Below, piece after piece: positions 17,206-24,885 of a DNA stretch of 64,000 bases (the stretch's first letter is position 1; each line of letters starts with the position of its first letter). The translations under genes were made by a program, and so were the position numbers. Origin of the DNA: Urechidicola vernalis. Lineage in GTDB: Bacteria > Bacteroidota > Bacteroidia > Flavobacteriales > Flavobacteriaceae. The notes below the pieces were generated by a model. That model ran no database searches, had not been told where the DNA came from, and worked only from the letters and a program-made list of their open reading frames with translations. The stretch lies in NCBI RefSeq assembly GCF_031846385.1, contig NZ_JAVRHV010000001.1, positions 124,001-188,000 of the forward strand, written 5' to 3'.

Positions 17206-18450
17206 ATGAAGATATTTATTTTTGACAGAGATACATGGCAAGAAATTTACGGAAGTATTCGTAAAAATAAATTGCGCACAGGAATTACGATCGTTGGTGT
17301 AATGTGGGGAATATTTCTTTTAGTTGTTCTTTTAGGAGCCGCAAAAGGAATGGAGAATAATTTCAATAAAATGTTCGGAAATTTTGCTACTAACAGCGTT
17401 TTTATTTGGGGACAGCAAACCAGTGAGCCTTTTAAAGGATTTCAAGCGGGTAAAAGGATTGACCTTAAAATGTCTGATGTAGAAAACTTAAGAAGGGAAA
17501 TTGACGGTATTGAAATGGTAGTTCCGAGGCATCGTTCTCAAAGTTTAGTTGTAAAGGACTTTAAATCAGGAAATATTGGGATTTTTGGAGATTTTCCAGA
17601 ATTTGACAAGGTTCAAAAGGTAAATTTAGAATATGGTCGATTTATTAATGATGATGATATTTTAAATAAACGAAAAGTTTGTGTTATTGAGGATGAAACG
17701 TATAAGCAATTGTTTGACGTTGGAGAGCAAGCGATTGGACAATACATAAAAATTAATGATGTAAATTATTTAGTTGTAGGTCATTACAAAAATAAAATGC
17801 AAATGGGAGGCCCTGGAGGTGGTATTCACATCCCATTTTCTACATTCAGTCAAGTTTACAATAGAGGAGATGGTATTGGATGGATGATGGTAACAGGGAA
17901 AATGGATTATGATATTAAGCAAATGGAAGCCGACGCTAAGTTAATGTTGCGAAATTTGCATAGAGTGCATCCAGAAGATGAGCGCGCATTTGGTAGTTTT
18001 AATTTAGGAAATGAAATCAAGAAAATAACTGGTTTTTTAACTGGAATGCAATTTCTTACTTGGTTTGTTGGTATAGCAACCTTAATAGCAGGTGTATTTG
18101 CCATTGGAAATATATTATTAATTACGGTTAAAGAAAGAACCCAGGAAATTGGGATTAGAAGAGCCTTAGGAGCAAAGCCTGGAGAGATTCGAAAGCAAAT
18201 TGTTTTGGAGTCTATTTTTTTGACAACAATAGCCGGATCGTTAGGAATTATTTTTGGAGGGTTAATTTTAATGATAATTGATGCGACATTAACTGGAGGA
18301 GAAAACCCTGTATTAAACAACCCAACAGTGAACATACCGGTAGTAATGATTGCCTATGGATTTTTAGTAGTTATGGGAACAATGATAGGTCTAATTCCTG
18401 CTCAAGTTGCTGTAAGTGTTAGGCCAATAGAAGCCTTAAGAGACGAATAA
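17206..18450 (+). CDS. MacB-like ABC permease, second paralog
   Basis: A 414-residue permease with the same architecture as its neighbour: N-terminal helix (about 25-45), MacB_PCD domain and a C-terminal FtsX domain with ERTQEIGIRRALGAKPGEI. Both end in the same P(I)xALRDE sequence, indicating gene duplication. A glycine-rich GGPGGGIHIPF loop lies in the periplasmic domain. It starts 1 bp after the first permease, so the two are cotranslated and probably form a heterodimer. Confidence 0.92.
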   Translation: MKIFIFDRDTWQEIYGSIRKNKLRTGITIVGVMWGIFLLVVLLGAAKGMENNFNKMFGNFATNSVFIWGQQTSEPFKGFQAGKRIDLKMSDVENLRREIDGIEMVVPRHRSQSLVVKDFKSGNIGIFGDFPEFDKVQKVNLEYGRFINDDDILNKRKVCVIEDETYKQLFDVGEQAIGQYIKINDVNYLVVGHYKNKMQMGGPGGGIHIPFSTFSQVYNRGDGIGWMMVTGKMDYDIKQMEADAKLMLRNLHRVHPEDERAFGSFNLGNEIKKITGFLTGMQFLTWFVGIATLIAGVFAIGNILLITVKERTQEIGIRRALGAKPGEIRKQIVLESIFLTTIAGSLGIIFGGLILMIIDATLTGGENPVLNNPTVNIPVVMIAYGFLVVMGTMIGLIPAQVAVSVRPIEALRDE

Positions 18451-18496
18451 ATATAAATTGAATATAAATAATCAACAAGAATAAATAATCAAGCAC

Positions 18497-19603
18497 ATGA
18501 AAAAAATTTTAATCTTTGGTACAATTGCGGTATTGTTAATAGTCGTACTTCTTTGGTTTGGAAAAAAGAATAAAGCCTCTGTTATAGAATATACTACAGA
18601 TAAATTAATAACTGCTACAATAGAGAATAAAACAGTTGCTACTGGTAAAGTTGTTCCTTTAGAGGAAGTGGAGATAAAGCCAAATATTTCAGGAATTATT
18701 GATGAAATCTTCTTAGAAGAAGGTGTTATCGTGAAAAAAGGTGATTTAATTGCAACGGTTAGAGTCGTTCCAAACGAACAGTCTTTAAATGCTGCAAAAG
18801 GAAGAATTAGTAGTGTTGAAATTCAAGTTAATAATGCAAGAATCTCTTACGAAAGAAGTAAGTCATTATTTGATAAAGGTGTAATTCCCCGTCAAGAATT
18901 TGAAAATTCAGAATTGGCCTACGACCGTTCTAAACAAGATTTAGCCAATGCTCAATCAGATTATCAGATTATTCTAAAAGGGTCGGCTGGTTCTTCTGGT
19001 ATGGCAAACACTAATATAAGAGCTACAACAACGGGGATGATTTTAGAAATCCCAGTAAAGGAAGGATATCAAGTTATTCAAGCAAATAATTTTAATGCCG
19101 GAACTACGATAGCTTCTATTGCAGATATGAGTAAAATGATTTTTGAAGGAAAAGTTGATGAAGCTGAAGTAGGTAAACTTTCTGTAGGAATTGATTTAGA
19201 AGTTGGATTAGGGGCTATTGAAGAGAAAAAATTCCCGGCAGAATTAACTTTTATTGCTCCTAAAGGAACTGAGGAAAATGGTGCAGTACAATTTAAGATT
19301 AAAGCGGATGTTGAATTAGATGAGGACTACTTTGTCCGTGCTAATTATAGTGCAAATGCTGATATTGTTTTAGAAAAAAAGGATAGTATTTTAGCAATAA
19401 AGGAATCGCTTTTACAATTTGACAAAAAAACGGAAAAGCCATATGTTGAGATTAAAACTGGAGAAGGTGTATTTGAAAGAAGGGATGTAGAAATTGGCCT
19501 GTCGGATGGTATAAACGCCGAATTAATTAGCGGTGTTACTGAAGAGGATGAAATTAAAGTTTGGAATAAAGCATCAAAAGACAACGATAATAACAATAAC
19601 TAG
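18497..19603 (+). CDS. Periplasmic adaptor subunit (MacA/HlyD-type membrane fusion protein)
   Basis: A 368-residue protein with an N-terminal membrane anchor (about 4-21), a lipoyl-like half motif ISGIIDEIFLEEGVIVKKGDLIA, an alpha-helical hairpin (about 90-155) with FDKGVIPRQEFENSE, and the second lipoyl half TGMILEIPVKEGYQV. The C-terminus is Asp/Asn-rich. It would connect the ABC permeases to an outer membrane TolC-like channel that is not encoded in this window. A terminator follows directly. Confidence 0.92.
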   Translation: MKKILIFGTIAVLLIVVLLWFGKKNKASVIEYTTDKLITATIENKTVATGKVVPLEEVEIKPNISGIIDEIFLEEGVIVKKGDLIATVRVVPNEQSLNAAKGRISSVEIQVNNARISYERSKSLFDKGVIPRQEFENSELAYDRSKQDLANAQSDYQIILKGSAGSSGMANTNIRATTTGMILEIPVKEGYQVIQANNFNAGTTIASIADMSKMIFEGKVDEAEVGKLSVGIDLEVGLGAIEEKKFPAELTFIAPKGTEENGAVQFKIKADVELDEDYFVRANYSANADIVLEKKDSILAIKESLLQFDKKTEKPYVEIKTGEGVFERRDVEIGLSDGINAELISGVTEEDEIKVWNKASKDNDNNNN

Positions 19604-19620
19604 TTTAGTTTTTTGGAAAA

Positions 19621-19652
19621 AAAAAGCATCCAATTTGGATGCTTTTTTTTTT
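19621..19652. terminator. Intrinsic terminator after the ABC exporter operon
   Basis: AAAAAGCATCCA and its complement form a hairpin with a short AT loop, followed by a run of ten T on the plus strand and a matching A run that serves the minus strand gene ending at 19668. Confidence 0.85.
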
Positions 19653-19667
19653 AATATTTGATAGAGT

Positions 19668-20702
19668 TTACTTGTATATAGCAATTTCAATCTCACCTTG
19701 TGCATTCATATGTGCTCTGTACATTCCTGCTGTATTGAACTCCATAGCAACATTACCATCTTTATCAATTGCAATAATTCCACCAGTTCCACCTAGTTTA
19801 GTCAATTTTTCTTGAATTACTTCTGAAGCGGCATTTTGTAAGGTACTTCCTTTATATTCCATCATTGCAGAAATATCATATGCTACCATTCCTCTTATAA
19901 AATATTCTCCCCAACCGGTAGATGATACGGCACAAGTTGCGTTGTTGGCATAAGTTCCTGCTCCAATAATTGGTGCGTCTCCAATTCTATCCCATTTTTT
20001 ATTTGTCATTCCACCTGTTGAAGTTCCAGCAGCAAGATTTCCATTTTTATCCAACGCCACACAACCTACAGTTCCAAACTTGTTATTTTTAATAAATGGA
20101 TCCATAAAAGCAATTTCTTTGGCGTTTGATGTTTTCTCTTTTTCCTTTACTCGTTGCAATGAATTAAATCGTCGCTCGGTATAAAAATAAGAAGGGTTGA
20201 TTTGCTCAACACCTTGTTCCGCAGCAAAAGTTTCTGCGCCCTTGCCTGCAAGCATTACATGAGGTGAATCGTTCATTACAGAAACAGCCAAATTAATTGG
20301 GTTTTTAACATTGCTAACTCCAGCAACGGCGCCGGCGTTCAATGTATGTCCTTCCATAATTGAAGCGTCTAATTGATTAGTTTCGTCATTTGCAAATACG
20401 GCTCCCCTTCCGGCGTTAAATAATGGAGAATTTTCCATGACATTAATTGTGGCAGTAATTGCATCAACAGAGGTGCCACCATTCTCTAAAATAGCATGAC
20501 CGGTTGTTATGGCTTCTTTAAGTTTGTTTTTGTAAGCAGTTTCTAAAGAATCGCTCATGTTCTTTTTTAAGATGGTTCCGGCACCACCATGAATTACAAT
20601 TCCGAATGCTTCTTTGTTTGTTTTTGGTTTTGATTTGGTTTCATTTTCCGCGCAACTAATTAATAGAAGTATCGAAAATAAACTTAGGATAAAATGTTTC
20701 AT
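19668..20702 (-). CDS. Isoaspartyl peptidase/L-asparaginase (Ntn hydrolase), predicted lipoprotein
   Basis: A 344-residue plant-type asparaginase. The nucleophile is Thr211 in the autoprocessing site FGTVGCVALD, followed by NLAAGTSTGG; the N-terminal subunit has HGGAGT and FNAGRGAV. The precursor cleaves itself before Thr211 to make the active heterodimer, which hydrolyses beta-aspartyl dipeptides and asparagine. A lipobox (LLISC, Cys17) predicts a lipid-anchored envelope location. It is convergent with the ABC exporter operon. Confidence 0.93.
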   Translation of the reverse strand: MKHFILSLFSILLLISCAENETKSKPKTNKEAFGIVIHGGAGTILKKNMSDSLETAYKNKLKEAITTGHAILENGGTSVDAITATINVMENSPLFNAGRGAVFANDETNQLDASIMEGHTLNAGAVAGVSNVKNPINLAVSVMNDSPHVMLAGKGAETFAAEQGVEQINPSYFYTERRFNSLQRVKEKEKTSNAKEIAFMDPFIKNNKFGTVGCVALDKNGNLAAGTSTGGMTNKKWDRIGDAPIIGAGTYANNATCAVSSTGWGEYFIRGMVAYDISAMMEYKGSTLQNAASEVIQEKLTKLGGTGGIIAIDKDGNVAMEFNTAGMYRAHMNAQGEIEIAIYK

Positions 20703-20826
20703 TTGTTTAATTATTTGATACGTGCAAAGTAGTATTTTATAATCAGAATTTCAATTGAATCTATTCTATTAAATTAGTAGAGTTAATTACCAATAAAACA
20801 AGGTTTTAAAATATTTCCTATATTTA

Positions 20827-21585
20827 ATGTCACCAAACTACATTGTTATTAATAGATATACTTCCATATTAAACCATAGAACGATTATTGCAATGGTTAT
20901 GGCAATTGCCACGACTTTTTTTGCGTTTGAATTAAACATTCATTTTAATATTGACATTACTTTGATAAGTATTGCAATCATTTTCCCTTTGGTATTTACC
21001 ATTCGAGGTTCTTTTAGAAGAAGGGAAAAAGCATTGGAGCATTTAAGCCAGTTTAGGAGTGCACTTAAAACGCTTAATTATTTAGTAAAAGAAAATAATT
21101 CTTTAAATGAAGAGGAGAAAACACGGATAATAAATGTGCTACAAGAAATTAGTGACGAAACAATAAAACATCTTAAGAGGAGTAGTTATGATACTTCACA
21201 ACTTGATGAGACGCTGCATAAAGTAACTATTTTTATCAACGGAAGGGCTGAAGTAATTAGTGAAAGATTTAGAAGTAAGATCTTTAGATTTATGAGTGAT
21301 TTACACGAGGCGGTAGATAATTTACATGCTATTCACGTTCATAGAACACCGATTAGTTTAAAAGCATACTGCAAAATATTCATTTATATTTTCCCTTTAA
21401 TTTATGCTCCAATAATTATAGATAATGTCGGCTTAGACAAGTCGCAATGGATTGTGTATTTTATTGTTTTGGTAACGGAATATATTTTGATTTCATTGTA
21501 TAATATCCAGGATCAATTAGAATATCCCTTTGATGATAATGGGTTGGACGATATTAAATTAGATATCTTTAGATTGAATCGTTAA
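20827..21585 (+). CDS. Bestrophin-like membrane protein, divergent
   Basis: A 252-residue protein with four hydrophobic helices: a pair near residues 20-65 and a pair near 180-230, separated by a charged helical region. The end, YNIQDQLEYPFDDNGLDDIKLD, resembles the bestrophin C-terminal motif in which a helix is followed by ..ENPF....DD... It is shorter than the 353-residue bestrophin at 27898. Ion-channel function is inference; the N-terminal region shows little family identity. Confidence 0.55.
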   Translation: MSPNYIVINRYTSILNHRTIIAMVMAIATTFFAFELNIHFNIDITLISIAIIFPLVFTIRGSFRRREKALEHLSQFRSALKTLNYLVKENNSLNEEEKTRIINVLQEISDETIKHLKRSSYDTSQLDETLHKVTIFINGRAEVISERFRSKIFRFMSDLHEAVDNLHAIHVHRTPISLKAYCKIFIYIFPLIYAPIIIDNVGLDKSQWIVYFIVLVTEYILISLYNIQDQLEYPFDDNGLDDIKLDIFRLNR

Positions 21586-21657
21586 TGTTTCGGGTCTGAC
21601 CTAAACCAAAAAACCCCCAAATTTCTTTGAGAGTTTTAAAGTTTTTTTAATCAAATA

Positions 21658-21915
21658 TTACTGATCTATAGAACCCAATACACGTTTCATAAAACCATTC
21701 ATCGCATCACGTTTTGATACTCCATTCTTCATTTCTCCATGAACCTCTAAGGCTCCATACATATTAGATATCAATTCTCCAATTACATCCAATTCCTCAT
21801 CTTTTAAAGAAGATACTTCTGTCAAATCTTCTAGAACTTCTAAGGTTTCTTTGATATAATCCTCGTCATTATTTTCAATAAAAGTTGTTAAATGTTTTAT
21901 TACTGGTATTTTCAT
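21658..21915 (-). CDS. DUF6952-like small conserved protein
   Basis: An 85-residue acidic protein (MKIPVIKHLTTFIENND start) predicted to be mostly helical, with SKRDAMNGFMKRVLGS at the end. I associate this pattern with DUF6952, a small family usually next to thioredoxin and peroxiredoxin genes in Flavobacteriaceae, as here. It starts 17 bp after the thioredoxin stop. Function unknown; a redox-linked role is inferred from context only. Confidence 0.7.
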   Translation of the reverse strand: MKIPVIKHLTTFIENNDEDYIKETLEVLEDLTEVSSLKDEELDVIGELISNMYGALEVHGEMKNGVSKRDAMNGFMKRVLGSIDQ

Positions 21916-21932
21916 CGTTCCTAATTTATAAA

Positions 21933-22241
21933 TTAAACAACTTCTGTAACTAATTCTTTCAATACATCAAACTTGTTTGTTTGAATTTGATTTACTTTGG
22001 CACCATTAGAAAATGTTGCAAAAGTTGGTAAATTATCTACAGATGCTAACTTTCGTGAATTTGGAAATTTTTCGGCATCCACAATTACAAAAGTTGTAGA
22101 TTCATTTTCTGAAGCCAATTTTTTAAACTTTGGTTTCATAATTCTACAATTTCCACACCAGGTGGCAGAATATTGCACAACTACTTTATCATTTTCTGAA
22201 ATGATTTGCTCTAAATTATCTTGATTCAATTCTGTTAACAT
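21933..22241 (-). CDS. Thioredoxin family protein with CGNC active site
   Basis: A 102-residue single-domain thioredoxin starting at the ATG at 22241 (MLTELNQ); the frame is open further upstream but that part lies inside an intercistronic hairpin. The active site is WCGNC (Cys29, Cys32) instead of WCGPC, and the cis-Pro is Pro72 in LPTFA. The Asn at the dipeptide position should shift the redox potential. It follows the peroxiredoxin gene and probably reduces it. Confidence 0.88.
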   Translation of the reverse strand: MLTELNQDNLEQIISENDKVVVQYSATWCGNCRIMKPKFKKLASENESTTFVIVDAEKFPNSRKLASVDNLPTFATFSNGAKVNQIQTNKFDVLKELVTEVV

Positions 22242-22278
22242 AATTTTTAATTTTAAGGGTTGTTTCGATGTATCGAAT

Positions 22279-22310
22279 CCAAACTCTTGGTTGTTTAACC
22301 AAGAGTTTGG
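22279..22310 (-). other. Perfect intercistronic hairpin between peroxiredoxin and thioredoxin genes
   Basis: A 14-bp perfect stem (CCAAACTCTTGGTT and complement) with a 4-nt loop lies 13 bp after the peroxiredoxin stop. On the minus strand it is not followed by a T run, so it looks like an RNA-stabilising or expression-stepping element more than a strong terminator. Confidence 0.6.
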
Positions 22311-22322
22311 CAATAATTATTT

Positions 22323-22961
22323 TTAGTGACTTGCTAAATATTCAGCAGTACTATTTCTGTCTGCGCTCATAGCATCTTTTCCTTCTTCCCAGTTTGCAGG
22401 ACAAACCTCACCTTTTTCTTGAACATGTGTATATGCATCGATCAATCTTAAGTATTCGTTTACATTTCTTCCAAGTGGCATGTCATTTACACTTTCGTGG
22501 AAAATCTTTCCATCTTCATCAACTAAATAAGTTGCTCTAAATGTAACATTAGAACCAGAAATTTGGATGGTGTTAGACTCTTCATCAAAAGTTTCAGTTT
22601 CAATATCTAAAATTCCTAAAACGCTAGATAAGTTTCTAGTTGTATCTGCTAATAATGGGTAAGTTACACCTTCAATTCCACCGTTATCTTTTGCAGTATT
22701 TAACCAAGCAAAGTGAACTTCATTTGTATCACAAGAAGCACCGATAACAATCGTATTTCTTTTTTCAAATTCACCTAAAGCTGCTTGAAATGCGTGTAAT
22801 TCTGTCGGACAAACAAAAGTGAAATCTTTTGGGTACCAAAACAATAATACTTTTTTACCTTTTTTAGTCGCTTCTTCAAAAACATTGATTCTTAAGTTAT
22901 CACCCATTTCTGAGATTGCGTCTACTTCAATGTTTGGAAATTTTTTACCAACTAATGCCAT
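22323..22961 (-). CDS. 2-Cys peroxiredoxin (AhpC/Prx1 type)
   Basis: A 212-residue peroxiredoxin. Peroxidatic Cys51 is in FTFVCPTE, with the conserved Arg in the second half, and the resolving Cys is in GEVCPANW near residue 187, the typical 2-Cys arrangement. It reduces hydrogen and alkyl peroxides and is recycled by thioredoxin, here encoded next. A TAAATTTG element lies upstream. High expression is expected for the family. Confidence 0.95.
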   Translation of the reverse strand: MALVGKKFPNIEVDAISEMGDNLRINVFEEATKKGKKVLLFWYPKDFTFVCPTELHAFQAALGEFEKRNTIVIGASCDTNEVHFAWLNTAKDNGGIEGVTYPLLADTTRNLSSVLGILDIETETFDEESNTIQISGSNVTFRATYLVDEDGKIFHESVNDMPLGRNVNEYLRLIDAYTHVQEKGEVCPANWEEGKDAMSADRNSTAEYLASH

Positions 22962-23277
22962 AATTTTATATTTTAATGATTTATAATTTTTCTACTGCAA
23001 ATTTACTTAATATCTCTAGTATTTATCTTTTGTATTCATTCTAATATTTTATCTAATTATAAATATTATTTATTGCAATGGGTGCTAACTATTATTTAAG
23101 ATTATACTACAAAAATAACCATTTATATTCTTTAAAAACACGGCATTTAGAGTCGGTTTTTAGTTTAGCATGTTCATTTGGCTTGTCTGATTTTACTTAG
23201 GTTTTAAACGAAGTAAATAATAGTTTAATTAACTTCATAGAATAGTTGTATTTTCGCAAGTCCTAAACCATTCTATC
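22962..23277. other. Divergent intergenic region, 316 bp
   Basis: The spacer between the peroxiredoxin gene and the MATE gene is very AT-rich. Apart from the minus-strand TAAATTTG box and a weaker plus-strand TATTTTCG near 23249, I see no ORF, repeat or stable hairpin. Confidence 0.6.
22998..23005 (-). promoter_or_regulatory. Candidate -7 element of the peroxiredoxin gene
   Basis: Minus-strand TAAATTTG, exact match to TAnnTTTG, 36 bp before the ATG at 22961. Confidence 0.4.
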
Positions 23278-24663
23278 TTGAATTTAAGACAATACACGTC
23301 AGAATTTAAAGCAAATCTAAAACTAGCATCGCCAGTGATGTTAGGAATGCTGGGACATACATTTGTAGGATTGGTAGATAACATAATGGTTGGTCAACTT
23401 GGTACTGCAGAATTAGCAGCTGTGTCTTTAGGGAATAGTTTCATTTTTGTCGCAATGTCATTGGGTATTGGTTTTTCGACAGCCATAACACCTTTAGTTG
23501 CGGAGGCTGATGCTGCGAACGACCCCAAACGAGCAAAATCCGCATTTAAACATGGATTGTTTCTTTGTTCCGCTTTGGGAATAGCTTTGTTTTTAATGAC
23601 CTTATTGGCCAAGCCATTAATGTATCATATGGAGCAACCAGAAGAAGTTGTTGCATTGGCAATACCATATTTAGAATTAGTTGCATTTTCTTTATTTCCA
23701 TTAATTGTTTTTCAAGGAATAAAGCAATTTTCTGATGGATTGTCGTTGACAAAATACCCAATGTATGCTACCTTATTAGCGAACATTGTTAATATAGCAT
23801 TAAACTATGCACTAATTTTTGGGAAATTTGGATTACCACAAATGGGAATTGTAGGGGCCGCTGTTGGAACATTAGTCTCGAGATTTGTAATGTGGTTCTA
23901 TCTTTGGTGGTTGCTTCGTGGTAAAGAAAAATCAAAAGCATTGGTTACCAATATTAAGTTGTTTGTGTTAGACTTAAGCATGATAAAAAAAATATTAAGC
24001 CTTGGGTTTCCAAGTGCAATGCAAATGTTTTTTGAAGTAGGTATTTTTACTGCTGCCATATGGTTGAGTGGAGTTCTTGGAAAAAATCCACAAGCAGCAA
24101 ATCAAATAGCATTGAATATGGCGTCAATGACCTTTATGGTCGCTATGGGATTAAGTGTAACAGCAATGATCCGAGTGGGGAACCAGAAAGGGTTTAAAAA
24201 TTATAAAGATTTAAGAAGAATAGCCTTTTCAATTTTCTTTTTGACCACCATATTTGAAGTGATTTTTGCACTGTTTTTCTTGGCCTTCCATCAAATACTT
24301 CCAACTTTATATGTAGATATGGGCGATGCTATGAATTTGGCGGATAATACAGAAGTAGTGTCTATAGCTGCCAAATTATTATTAGCAGCGGCAATATTCC
24401 AGATTTCAGATGGACTCCAAGTTGTAGCGCTAGGTGCCTTAAGAGGATTGCAAGATGTTATGATTCCAACTGTGTTAACATTTATATCATATTGGGCAAT
24501 AGGTTTTCCTGTAAGTTATTATTTGGGTTTAAAGGCAGGTTATGGAAGTTTTGGAATATGGATAGGATTATTAGCTGGCCTAACAGCAGCAGGAATTTTA
24601 TTATTTTGGAGATTCAATTATTTAACAAATAAACTAATTAGAGAACATCATGGAACTACCTAA
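23278..24663 (+). CDS. MATE family efflux transporter (NorM-like)
   Basis: A 461-residue protein with about twelve membrane helices and MATE motifs PVMLGMLGHTFVGLVDNIMVGQLGT split over residues 18-42, and GAAVGTLVSR. It exports cationic drugs or metabolites in exchange for Na+ or H+. The start is TTG at 23278: the next in-frame ATG (23338) would remove part of helix 1. It overlaps the next gene by 14 bp. Confidence 0.92.
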   Translation: MNLRQYTSEFKANLKLASPVMLGMLGHTFVGLVDNIMVGQLGTAELAAVSLGNSFIFVAMSLGIGFSTAITPLVAEADAANDPKRAKSAFKHGLFLCSALGIALFLMTLLAKPLMYHMEQPEEVVALAIPYLELVAFSLFPLIVFQGIKQFSDGLSLTKYPMYATLLANIVNIALNYALIFGKFGLPQMGIVGAAVGTLVSRFVMWFYLWWLLRGKEKSKALVTNIKLFVLDLSMIKKILSLGFPSAMQMFFEVGIFTAAIWLSGVLGKNPQAANQIALNMASMTFMVAMGLSVTAMIRVGNQKGFKNYKDLRRIAFSIFFLTTIFEVIFALFFLAFHQILPTLYVDMGDAMNLADNTEVVSIAAKLLLAAAIFQISDGLQVVALGALRGLQDVMIPTVLTFISYWAIGFPVSYYLGLKAGYGSFGIWIGLLAGLTAAGILLFWRFNYLTNKLIREHHGTT

Positions 24664-24880
24664 ATTTTTAATGGGAGACAATACAGATCATAAGGACGAT
24701 ATTTTTGTAATACATACTGAATACCCAAGATTTATTATCAATTTGGTTGATGATGAAATAGAATGGTTAGAAGTGTTTAAAGAGGCAGATGAAGATATAT
24801 TAGCAGGTGAAGTAGCGAGATTAATTGAAGATGCCAGTGCCTTTTATGATCGAGAAATGGAACGTTACCAAGAGGAGTAG
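24650..24880 (+). CDS. Small acidic conserved protein, function unknown
   Basis: A 76-residue acidic protein (MELPKFLMGDNTDHKDDIFVIHTEYPRF..) with no signal, cysteine or membrane segment. It overlaps the MATE gene by 14 bp in another frame, suggesting translational coupling. I recognise the pattern as a recurring flavobacterial hypothetical protein, but know no function. Confidence 0.68.
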   Translation: MELPKFLMGDNTDHKDDIFVIHTEYPRFIINLVDDEIEWLEVFKEADEDILAGEVARLIEDASAFYDREMERYQEE

Positions 24881-24885
24881 AAGTT

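Noticed and set aside
15280..19603. Complete drug efflux pump including TolC
   Set aside because: No outer membrane factor is encoded in the window, so only the inner membrane and adaptor parts can be claimed.
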